A stretch of DNA of 8,550 nt from an uncultured Ruminococcus sp. (GTDB lineage: Bacteria; Bacillota; Clostridia; Oscillospirales; Ruminococcaceae): the NCBI GenBank assembly GCA_946537565.1, contig CAMNFW010000076.1:1-8550 (forward strand). Direction: 5' to 3'. Shown in pieces: positions 1-6,346 of the stretch (positions within the stretch are counted from its first letter, which is position 1; every line of letters begins with the position of its first letter). Made by a program: the position numbers and the translations under genes. Under the pieces are notes generated by a model. That model was given only the letters and a program-made list of their open reading frames with translations. It was not told where the DNA came from and ran no database searches.

Positions 1-708
1 GAACCAAAGTATAAAAGAATCCTTCTTAAAGTCAGCGGTGAAGCTTTGGCAGGCAGTCAGAAGACCGGTCTTAACTATGAGGTTATCACCGATATCTGCA
101 AGAGCATAAAGAAGTGTTCGGACGCAGGCGTACAGGTGGCAGTCGTAGTTGGCGGAGGAAATTTCTGGAGAGGAAGATCCAGCGGTGCTATGGACAGGAC
201 CCGTGCCGATCACATCGGTATGCTGGCAACTGCTATGAATGCCCTTGCCCTTGCTGATGTGCTTGAATCCCTGGGCTGCGTTGTAAGAGTGCAGACCGCT
301 ATCATTATGCAGCAGGTCGCTGAGCCTTATATCCGCAACCGGGCTGTAAGACACCTGGAAAAGGGCAGGATAGTCATTTTCGGCTGCGGTACCGGCAATC
401 CTTTCTTCTCCACTGATACTGCTGCTTCTCTGCGTGCAGTTGAGATAGGTGCAGATGTATTTCTTAAGGCTACTCTTGTGGACGGTGTTTATGACAAGGA
501 TCCCCATAAGTTTGATGATGCAAAGAAGTACGAGACCCTCAGCTTCAGCAGAGTCATCAGTGAAGATCTTGGCGTTATGGACAGCACTGCTGCTGCTATG
601 TGCCGTGACAACAAGATGAAGATGCTGGTATTCGATCTCAGCCGCCCGGACAATATCTTTGATGCTGTTATGGGTGAAAACGTCGGAACACTGGTTTACG
701 AAGAATGA
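1..708 (+). CDS. pyrH: UMP kinase (uridylate kinase), 5'-partial
   Basis: PyrH phosphorylates UMP to UDP with ATP in the cytoplasm, as a hexamer of the amino acid kinase fold. The reading frame is open from base 1, and the family's N-terminal strand and KxSGE motif (KVSGE, window residues 10-14) are present. The true start is therefore just upstream of the window, probably only a few codons away, since 235 residues are already here against about 235-245 for the family. The TTG at 46 falls after the SGE motif and cannot be the start. Other landmarks are GGGN (51-54), the DRxxADxxGMLATxMNALAL block (from 65), [11 protein letters not shown] (130-140), VDGVYDKDP (160-168) and MDST (193-196). The residue before GTGNPFF is Cys (IFGCGTGN), where I remember Gly or Ala-Gly. 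It is followed by frr after 37 nt, the usual order. Identification is very secure. Confidence 0.97.
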   Translation, partial: EPKYKRILLKVSGEALAGSQKTGLNYEVITDICKSIKKCSDAGVQVAVVVGGGNFWRGRSSGAMDRTRADHIGMLATAMNALALADVLESLGCVVRVQTAIIMQQVAEPYIRNRAVRHLEKGRIVIFGCGTGNPFFSTDTAASLRAVEIGADVFLKATLVDGVYDKDPHKFDDAKKYETLSFSRVISEDLGVMDSTAAAMCRDNKMKMLVFDLSRPDNIFDAVMGENVGTLVYEE

Positions 709-730
709 TCAAAATTTTACACAATATCGA

Positions 731-737
731 AAGGAAG
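731..737 (+). promoter_or_regulatory. Shine-Dalgarno of frr (decides start)
   Basis: AAGGAAG lies 8 nt before the ATG at 746. This supports that ATG over in-frame ATGs further upstream (from 659), which overlap the end of pyrH and would add an N-terminal tail not found in ribosome recycling factors. Confidence 0.75.
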
Positions 738-745
738 AATCAGCA

Positions 746-1300
746 ATGAAAGAAACTATCAATCACGCAAAGGAAAAAATGAACAAGAGCCTCGCCGCCC
801 TCGACAAGGAATTCGCTGCTGTAAGAGCCGGAAGAGCTAATCCTGCTGTTCTTGACAAGGTGCTTGTGGACTATTACGGTTCGCCTACTCCTGTCAACCA
901 GATGGCTGCTGTATCTGTATCTGAGGCAAGGATACTCGTTATCCAGCCCTGGGATAAGTCCACCCTCAAGCTCATCGAAAAGGCTATCCAGGCTTCTGAT
1001 ATCGGCATTAATCCCACCAATGACGGCAACGTTATCCGTCTCGCTTTCCCTCAGCTCACTGAGGACAGACGTAAGGAGCTTTGCAAGAGCATCAAGAAAA
1101 TGGGCGAGGACTGCAAGGTCGCTGTCCGTTCTATAAGACGTGATACTATGGATAAGCTTAAGGCTAAAAAGAAAAATTCAGAGATAACTGAGGACGATCT
1201 TAAGGACGCTGAAAAGAAGGTGCAGGACCTTACAGACAAGGCTTGCGCTGATGCAGATAAAGCCGTTTCCGCTAAGGAAAAAGAGATCATGACTGTCTGA
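746..1300 (+). CDS. frr: Ribosome-recycling factor
   Basis: RRF splits post-termination ribosomes together with EF-G, freeing the subunits for a new round of translation. The product is 184 residues, essentially the canonical length of about 185. It shows the family landmarks: RAGRANP (27-33) in the first long helix of the triple-helix bundle, YYGSPTPVNQMA (43-54) entering the small beta/alpha domain, PWDK (68-71), NDGN (92-95) and the charged Lys/Arg/Glu-rich C-terminal helices (105-184) that close the bundle. The start at ATG 746 is fixed by a good Shine-Dalgarno and by the canonical N-terminus. It sits 37 nt after pyrH and 10 nt before uppS, so co-transcription is very likely. Nothing is missing or unusual in the protein. 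Confidence 0.97.
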   Translation: MKETINHAKEKMNKSLAALDKEFAAVRAGRANPAVLDKVLVDYYGSPTPVNQMAAVSVSEARILVIQPWDKSTLKLIEKAIQASDIGINPTNDGNVIRLAFPQLTEDRRKELCKSIKKMGEDCKVAVRSIRRDTMDKLKAKKKNSEITEDDLKDAEKKVQDLTDKACADADKAVSAKEKEIMTV

Positions 1301-1310
1301 TCGGTGAGAT

Positions 1311-2051
1311 ATGGCGTTATTTGGAAAAAAAGATGCTAAGGAGCTTGTCCTTCCGGATAAGCTCCCGGCACACGTTGGATTCATAATGGACGGCAACGGC
1401 CGCTGGGCTAAAAAACGTGGTCTGCCTCGCAGCTTCGGGCACCGTGAGGGTGCTAAGAATTTCAAGAGGATCGTCCGCTATTGCAAGGATATCGGTTTGC
1501 AGAACATCAGCTTTTACGCTTTTTCTACCGAAAACTGGCAGCGTCCGAAGGATGAGGTCGCAACGATTATGGAGCTTTTCCGGGATTATATCGTTGATGT
1601 CAGGAACTTTCTCAGCGAGAATACCCGTATGATCTTCCTCGGTGACAAAAGTGCCTTCGATCAGGATCTCCAGGAGAAAATGCTGAAGCTCGAAGAGGAT
1701 ACCGCTCATTATACTGAAATGACCCTGATGATGGCTGTCAACTACGGCGGACGGGACGAGATCGCTCATGCCGCAAGGATCCTCGCTCAGAAGGCTCTGA
1801 ACGGTGAGATCGACCCGAAGGATATCACGGAGCAGTCTGTTGCTGATGAACTTTATACTAAGGGTATACCTGATGTTGATCTGGTAATAAGACCCAGCGG
1901 TGAGCTGAGACTTTCCAATTACCTTATCTGGCAGTGCGCTTATGCAGAGTATTATTTCACTGATATCCTCTGGCCTGATTTCACTCCGAAGGAACTGGAT
2001 AAAGCTCTTATCGACTTCGACAGCCGCCACCGCCGCTTTGGAGGTGTGTGA
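1311..2051 (+). CDS. uppS: Isoprenyl transferase (undecaprenyl diphosphate synthase)
   Basis: UppS adds isopentenyl diphosphate units in cis to farnesyl diphosphate, giving the C55 lipid carrier for peptidoglycan and other wall polymers. The 246-residue protein has all five conserved regions: MDGNGRWA (26-33, catalytic Asp27), GH-REG (43-47), FSTENW (71-76), NYGGRDE (144-150) and the RPSGE-RLSN-IWQ block (194-208), with WPDF (221-224) near the end. There is no long hydrophobic segment, as expected for this soluble, membrane-associated enzyme. An in-frame TGA at 1305-1307 means ATG 1311 is the first possible start. Its only Shine-Dalgarno-like sequence, GGTGAG at 1303-1308, is just 2 nt away, so translation probably depends on ribosomes finishing frr 10 nt upstream. 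The stop at 2049-2051 directly abuts the cdsA start. The exact product chain length is inferred from the family. Confidence 0.96.
   Translation: MALFGKKDAKELVLPDKLPAHVGFIMDGNGRWAKKRGLPRSFGHREGAKNFKRIVRYCKDIGLQNISFYAFSTENWQRPKDEVATIMELFRDYIVDVRNFLSENTRMIFLGDKSAFDQDLQEKMLKLEEDTAHYTEMTLMMAVNYGGRDEIAHAARILAQKALNGEIDPKDITEQSVADELYTKGIPDVDLVIRPSGELRLSNYLIWQCAYAEYYFTDILWPDFTPKELDKALIDFDSRHRRFGGV
2040..2046 (+). promoter_or_regulatory. cdsA Shine-Dalgarno inside the end of uppS
   Basis: GGAGGTG lies within the last codons of uppS (encoding the C-terminal Gly-Gly-Val), 5 nt before the cdsA ATG at 2052. The junction reads TGAATG, with stop and start back to back. This is a classic arrangement for translational coupling. 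Confidence 0.8.
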
Positions 2052-2957
2052 ATGAAGACGAGGATAATTTCCGGTGCGGTAGGTGTACTGATACTGGCTG
2101 CGGTGCTGTATTTCCATGATAATTACTTTGTACTGCCGGCAGCTGTGGCTGTTATGTCTGTTATCATGCTTTACGAGCTGCTCAGAGCTGTAAAGCTCCA
2201 GAATAACAAAATGATACTCTTTGCAGCGGCCGAGCAGGCTTTAACAACTCCCTTCCTGTACAATGAAATGTATGTGAGGGTCCGTGAGACCTCAATGACG
2301 GAGGGTGCAGAGGTGCTTACATCAACATATTCCCAGATGAACGGTGTTGTGATGGTAAACAGCTACATGATCGCTCTGGAAAGTATACTGATAGTATTTA
2401 TTACATGGATATTCACACACAAAAAAGTCCGCTATGAACAGATCTTCTTTGCACTGGCGGTGATGATACTCGTGCCCCAGGCTATGTCATCAATTGTCCG
2501 CATCGAGAGAATGTTCCCCGACAACAGAGGTCTGTTTTACCTTATTATGGCACTGTGCGGTGCGTGGGTAGCTGATACCGGCGCTTACTTTACAGGTGTT
2601 GCGATCGGAAAGCACAAGCTCTGCCCTGAGATAAGCCCGAAAAAAACCATTGAAGGCTTTATCGGCGGTATCCTTACAACGGCTGTTGCTTATGCTGCCG
2701 CTTTTTCGATCTACAACGGCTTCGAGCTGAAAAAAACTGCGATAATGTTTGCAGCAGGCGCTGTTTGTGCAGCTGTGGGAACTCTCGGTGATCTGTCTGC
2801 TTCAATGGTCAAGCGTCAGATCGGTTTCAAGGATTACGGTAAGATCATGCCCGGCCACGGCGGTCTTATGGACAGGTTCGACAGCGTTTTATTCGTGGTG
2901 CCGACGTTCTATGTATTCCTGGTGGTCTTCCCGAAGCTGACGGAGCTGCCGAAATGA
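2052..2957 (+). CDS. cdsA: Phosphatidate cytidylyltransferase (CDP-diacylglycerol synthase)
   Basis: CdsA is an integral membrane enzyme that converts phosphatidic acid and CTP to CDP-diacylglycerol, the precursor of phosphatidylglycerol and other phospholipids. The 301-residue product is strongly hydrophobic, with likely membrane segments near residues 5-22, 26-46, 104-122, 128-147, 160-182, 201-220, 228-248 and 278-295. Family landmarks are DTGAYF (175-180), GKHKL (186-190), SPKKTIEG (195-202) and the C-terminal signature from S251 to D277, with KR (254-255), KD (260-261), PGHGG (267-271) and DRFD (274-277). It is longer than the 260-285 residues I expect. The extra length seems to lie in a polar stretch at about 70-103 between membrane segments. 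It starts immediately after the uppS stop with its Shine-Dalgarno inside uppS. It is followed by a probable terminator. Confidence 0.95.
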   Translation: MKTRIISGAVGVLILAAVLYFHDNYFVLPAAVAVMSVIMLYELLRAVKLQNNKMILFAAAEQALTTPFLYNEMYVRVRETSMTEGAEVLTSTYSQMNGVVMVNSYMIALESILIVFITWIFTHKKVRYEQIFFALAVMILVPQAMSSIVRIERMFPDNRGLFYLIMALCGAWVADTGAYFTGVAIGKHKLCPEISPKKTIEGFIGGILTTAVAYAAAFSIYNGFELKKTAIMFAAGAVCAAVGTLGDLSASMVKRQIGFKDYGKIMPGHGGLMDRFDSVLFVVPTFYVFLVVFPKLTELPK

Positions 2958-2968
2958 TTTAGAGATGT

Positions 2969-3003
2969 AAAAAAGTGACTATATCCCGGTATAGTCATTT
3001 TTT
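2969..3003 (+). terminator. Probable intrinsic terminator or attenuator after cdsA
   Basis: Inverted repeat TGACTATA (2976-2983) and TATAGTCA (2990-2997) form an 8-bp stem with a 6-nt loop. It is followed by six T (2998-3003) and preceded by six A (2969-2974), so the stem could extend by A-U pairs. Only two of the eight core pairs are G-C, so the hairpin is weak for a terminator. The A-tract would let it work on the other strand too, but no minus-strand gene faces it. It lies in the only sizeable gap of the cluster. Confidence 0.7.
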
Positions 3004-3043
3004 GTCATGATGAATTATCCTTAGATAAAGGAGATATAATATA

Positions 3044-4189
3044 ATGAATAAGAAATTATCCGTCCTCGGTTCGACCGGTTCTATCGGAACTCAGTCTCTG
3101 GAGATCTGTGAAAAACACGGCATGGAGATCGTTGCTCTTGCCGCCCACAGCAGCGTTGAACTGCTGGAAGAGCAGGTCAGAAAATTTTCACCGAAATATG
3201 TGTGCATATACCGTGAGGATAAATATGCTGAGCTTAAACAGCGTCTCAGTGACACTTCTGCTCAGGTGCTGTGCGGTATGGAAGGTCTGTGCAGGATAGC
3301 TGAGCTGGAGGAAAATGATATCGTTCTCAATTCAGTTGTGGGAATGGTGGGTCTTCTGCCGACTCTTACTGCCATTAATGCCGGCAAGGATATCGCTCTT
3401 GCCAACAAGGAGACCCTCGTTGCAGGCGGTGAGCTTGTGATGAAGCTGGCTGCTGAAAAGGGTGTGAAAATTTATCCCATTGACAGTGAGCATTCGGCTG
3501 TGTTCCAGTGTTTGCAGGGCAATAAACGGTCTCAGCTCAAAAATATGATCCTCACCGCTTCCGGCGGTCCCTTTTACGGTTACACCTACGATCAGCTGAA
3601 AAATGTCACTAAGGCTCAGGCTCTTCATCACCCTAACTGGGAAATGGGAAACAAAATCACCATTGATTCTGCCACCCTCATGAACAAGGGTCTGGAATTT
3701 ATCGAGGCAAAATGGCTGTTTGATCTGCGTCCTGATCAGATACAGATAGTTGTACACCCCCAGAGCGTTATACATTCAGCGGTGGAGTTTAATGACAACG
3801 CTGTCATTGCTCAGCTTGGCGTGCCGGATATGAAGATACCTATCCAGTATGCTCTTCTCTACCCTGAAAGAGTTGAATGCCCCACGAAAAGACTCTCTCT
3901 CACAGATTACGGTACGCTGACCTTCGGCAAGCCTGACCTTGAAACCTTCAAATGCCTCAGCACTGCGATAAAAGCTATTGAAAGAGGAGGAGCTTATCCG
4001 TGTCTGGTAAATTCAGCCAATGAAGAGGCTGTTGGCGCATTTCTCAGGGACGAGATAGAGTTTATACAGATAGGAGAGATCGTATCTTCGGTGCTGGATA
4101 AATTTCCGGCTGCTGAGATCAGAAATTATGATGATGTTATGGAAGCTGACAAAAAGGCAAGAGATCACGTCAGAAGTCTTGTCGGCTGA
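3044..4189 (+). CDS. dxr: 1-deoxy-D-xylulose 5-phosphate reductoisomerase
   Basis: DXR rearranges and reduces 1-deoxy-D-xylulose 5-phosphate to 2-C-methyl-D-erythritol 4-phosphate with NADPH, the committed step of the MEP isoprenoid pathway and the target of fosmidomycin. The complete 381-residue protein has the NADPH-binding GSTGSIG (9-15) and LANKE (119-123). Metal ligands are Asp148 and Glu150 in IDSEHSA and Glu218 in MNKGLE. The substrate loop is SGGPF (173-177) and HPNWEMG (196-202), with DSATLMNKG at 208-216, HPQSVIHS (238-245) and the C-terminal NSANEEAV (323-330). No key residue is missing. The Shine-Dalgarno AAAGGAG (3027-3033) is 10 nt before ATG 3044, separated by an all-A/T spacer. 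It is the first gene after the cdsA terminator, so it opens a possible second transcription unit, though I see no convincing promoter in the gap. rseP follows after 24 nt. Confidence 0.97.
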   Translation: MNKKLSVLGSTGSIGTQSLEICEKHGMEIVALAAHSSVELLEEQVRKFSPKYVCIYREDKYAELKQRLSDTSAQVLCGMEGLCRIAELEENDIVLNSVVGMVGLLPTLTAINAGKDIALANKETLVAGGELVMKLAAEKGVKIYPIDSEHSAVFQCLQGNKRSQLKNMILTASGGPFYGYTYDQLKNVTKAQALHHPNWEMGNKITIDSATLMNKGLEFIEAKWLFDLRPDQIQIVVHPQSVIHSAVEFNDNAVIAQLGVPDMKIPIQYALLYPERVECPTKRLSLTDYGTLTFGKPDLETFKCLSTAIKAIERGGAYPCLVNSANEEAVGAFLRDEIEFIQIGEIVSSVLDKFPAAEIRNYDDVMEADKKARDHVRSLVG

Positions 4190-4199
4190 TCTGTTTCAG

Positions 4200-4205
4200 A
4201 AAGGA
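4200..4205 (+). promoter_or_regulatory. Shine-Dalgarno of rseP (decides between two starts)
   Basis: AAAGGA is 2 nt from the ATG at 4208 but 8 nt from the in-frame ATG at 4214. The spacing favours 4214, giving an N-terminus beginning MGIVIALL, which resembles site-2 protease starts. Confidence 0.65.
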
Positions 4206-4213
4206 TAATGCAG

Positions 4214-5281
4214 ATGGGTATTGTTATAGCATTGCTGATATTTGGACTTATAGTTACTGTTCATGAGTTCGGACATTTTATCTGTGCAAAGCTCAGCGGT
4301 ATAAAGGTGCTGGAATTTTCCGTAGGAATGGGACCTAAGCTTTTGCAGAAGCAGAAGGGTGAAACTAAATATTCCCTGAGACTTCTGCCGGTGGGCGGTT
4401 ACTGTGCAATGGAAGGCGAGGACACCGATACCGGCGACGAAAGAAGCTTCCGGAATGCTAAGCTCTGGAAGAGAATGATAGTCCTGGCAGCCGGTGCTGC
4501 GATGAATTTTGTGCTGGGATTTGTGCTTCTTATTATAATGAGCAGTATGTTTGATTCCATTCCCACCACCCAGATCAAAGGCTTCAGCGGTGTAAGGAAT
4601 GAGGACGGCAGCGTTGTGTATTACGCTGAAAGCTATAACACCGGTCTGCGCCATGATGATGTTATCGTGGAAATGGACGGCACCAGCATCTACAGTATCC
4701 TCGACCTGAACTATATGTTTGCCACCACCACAAAGGATAAGCATGACCTTGTGGTGAAAAGAAACGGTGAAAAAGTGGAGCTGCCTGATGTGGTCTTCAA
4801 GGACAACGCTCCCGGCGCAGGAGCCTCCGATATCGACTTCGGACTGGTGACGAAGGACAAAAACCCCGGAACGGTCATAGTCTGCTCCGGACAGATATTC
4901 CGTTCAATGGGGCATATCGTGTTCATGTCACTGAAACAGATGGTCACAGGAAAAATGAGCAAGGACGATGTTTCCGGTCCTGTGGGAGTTGTCTCAGCCA
5001 TAAACGAAACTGCCAAGGAAAGCGAAAGCACCGAAGATGCAGTTTTCAATATCATTTATATGGCTTCACTGATAACAATAAACGTGGGAATATTCAATCT
5101 CCTGCCAATTCCCGGTCTTGACGGCGGACGGCTGCTTTTCTGCTTCATTGAGCTGGTGCGCCGCAAGCCTGTAAAGCCGGAGCATGAAGGCTATGTGCAT
5201 CTTGCAGGAATGATACTGCTTTTCGGCATTATGATATTCGCCACTTACAACGATATTATGCGGCTTATCACCGGTGGGTGA
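4214..5281 (+). CDS. rseP: RIP metalloprotease, site-2 protease (RseP/RasP family)
   Basis: This is an intramembrane zinc protease that cuts trimmed anti-sigma factors and leftover signal peptides within the membrane; RasP in Bacillus and RseP in E. coli are the known models. With the start at 4214 it has 355 residues. The first membrane segment (3-16) leads into the zinc motif HEFGH (17-21, catalytic Glu18). A second segment lies at about 88-110. A single PDZ-like region spans about 115-195, with GLRHDDVIVEMDG at 144-156. The C-terminal core has a segment at about 276-296 followed by NLLPIPGLDGG (295-305), whose Asp303 is expected to be the third zinc ligand, and a last segment near 329-344. 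One PDZ is usual for Gram-positive members, whereas E. coli has two. ATG 4208 would add two residues and is possible. The substrate is unknown: no sigma or anti-sigma gene is in the window. Confidence 0.95.
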   Translation: MGIVIALLIFGLIVTVHEFGHFICAKLSGIKVLEFSVGMGPKLLQKQKGETKYSLRLLPVGGYCAMEGEDTDTGDERSFRNAKLWKRMIVLAAGAAMNFVLGFVLLIIMSSMFDSIPTTQIKGFSGVRNEDGSVVYYAESYNTGLRHDDVIVEMDGTSIYSILDLNYMFATTTKDKHDLVVKRNGEKVELPDVVFKDNAPGAGASDIDFGLVTKDKNPGTVIVCSGQIFRSMGHIVFMSLKQMVTGKMSKDDVSGPVGVVSAINETAKESESTEDAVFNIIYMASLITINVGIFNLLPIPGLDGGRLLFCFIELVRRKPVKPEHEGYVHLAGMILLFGIMIFATYNDIMRLITGG

Positions 5282-5305
5282 GAGCTGTTTCAGCGGAGGA
5301 AAGCT

Positions 5306-6343
5306 ATGAGAAATGTTAAAACAGTAAAGGTCGGGGACTGTGTCCTCGACGGTAAGCATATATACATACAGTCAATGCTCAATGCCCGTTCTGATGATAT
5401 TGAAGGCAGCGTAAAGCAGGCTGTTGAACTGGAAAAGGCAGGCTGTGAGATAGTGCGGGCAGCGATACCGAATAAGGAGGCTGTAAAGCTTATCCCGGCA
5501 ATAAAAGAGGCTGTAAAGATACCTCTTGTGGCGGATATTCATTTTGACTACCGGCTTGCCATTGAAGCTGCCGCAGCCGGTGTTGACAAGATAAGGATAA
5601 ATCCCGGAAATATCGGGGATATGGACAGGGTAAAGCAGGTGGTTGAGGCTTGCAGAGCAAAAGGTCTGCCCATTAGGATAGGTGTCAATTCAGGCTCGCT
5701 GGAAAAGGAGATCCTCGCTAAATACGGCTCGCCTACACCGGAAGCTCTGGTGGAAAGTGCAATGGGTCACGCTGCACTGCTGGAGCGTTTTGATTTTGAC
5801 GATATCGTAATTTCAATAAAATCCTCCGATGTCAGCAGAATGATCGAATCCTACAGGCTCGCAGCTGAGAAGTGTAATTATCCGCTGCATTTAGGTGTCA
5901 CCGAAGCCGGCACAGAACGCATGGGTCTTATAAAATCAGCCATTGGCATCGGTTCACTGCTCTGCGACGGTATCGGTGAGACTATCAGGGTTTCGCTGAC
6001 TGATGAGCCGGTGAAGGAGATTGAAGCCGCTAAGGATATTCTTAAGTGTATCGGAAAGCGTGGGGGAGTGAAGATAGTTTCATGTCCCACCTGCGGAAGA
6101 ACAAGAATTGATCTTATCGGCACTGCAAAAAAAGTTGAGGCTGCCCTTAAGGATTCTGACAAGGATATCACCGTTGCAGTTATGGGCTGTATCGTCAACG
6201 GTCCCGGAGAAGCCCGTGAAGCTGATGTGGGAATTGCCGGCGGTGACGGCTGTGCTGTGATATTTAAAAAGGACGGCACCCAAAGAAAGATCAAGGAGGA
6301 GGATATTGTCGCCGAGCTTCTTGCTGAGGTGGACAAGCTTTGA
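5306..6343 (+). CDS. ispG: 4-hydroxy-3-methylbut-2-enyl diphosphate synthase (flavodoxin type)
   Basis: IspG (GcpE) carries out the penultimate MEP pathway step: it reductively opens methylerythritol cyclodiphosphate to HMBPP using a 4Fe-4S cluster fed by flavodoxin or ferredoxin. The 345-residue protein has a TIM-barrel half with ADIHFDYRLA (76-85), KIRINPGNIG (95-104), GVNSGSLEK (126-134) and HLGVTEAGT (195-203). The cluster half has Cys260 and Cys263 in SCPTCGRT, Cys295 in MGCIVNGPGE and Glu302, which are the expected ligands, all present. The early family motif I remember as QSM-T-N-T-x-T-x-D reads QSMLNARSDD here (22-31), with its threonines replaced. A strong Shine-Dalgarno GGAGG (5295-5299) sits 6 nt before ATG 5306. 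It lies 24 nt after rseP and only 3 nt before polC. With dxr it supplies two steps of one pathway in the same unit. Confidence 0.96.
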   Translation: MRNVKTVKVGDCVLDGKHIYIQSMLNARSDDIEGSVKQAVELEKAGCEIVRAAIPNKEAVKLIPAIKEAVKIPLVADIHFDYRLAIEAAAAGVDKIRINPGNIGDMDRVKQVVEACRAKGLPIRIGVNSGSLEKEILAKYGSPTPEALVESAMGHAALLERFDFDDIVISIKSSDVSRMIESYRLAAEKCNYPLHLGVTEAGTERMGLIKSAIGIGSLLCDGIGETIRVSLTDEPVKEIEAAKDILKCIGKRGGVKIVSCPTCGRTRIDLIGTAKKVEAALKDSDKDITVAVMGCIVNGPGEAREADVGIAGGDGCAVIFKKDGTQRKIKEEDIVAELLAEVDKL

Positions 6344-6346
6344 TTT

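Noticed and set aside
659..745. Upstream extension of frr into pyrH
   Set aside because: It would add 29 residues foreign to the family. The Shine-Dalgarno at 731-737 and canonical length support ATG 746.
1317..2117. 266-codon open frame on the minus strand
   Set aside because: It lies almost wholly antisense to uppS, which has every family motif. The translation resembles no family I recognise; it is a codon-bias shadow.
2640..2647. Run of seven A in cdsA as a programmed frameshift site
   Set aside because: The codons read AAA-AAA-ACC, so the phase does not fit a -1 slippery heptamer, and the zero frame continues through the conserved SPKKT motif to the full signature.
3035..3040. Perfect TATAAT as a dxr promoter -10
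   Set aside because: Transcription would begin about 7 nt later, at or after the dxr ATG (3044), losing the Shine-Dalgarno. No -35 lies at 16-18 nt. It is best read as an A/T-rich spacer.
4196..4744. 182-codon open frame on the minus strand
   Set aside because: Antisense to the start of rseP, with no plausible ribosome site or recognisable domain. The rseP frame with HEFGH is clearly the real one.
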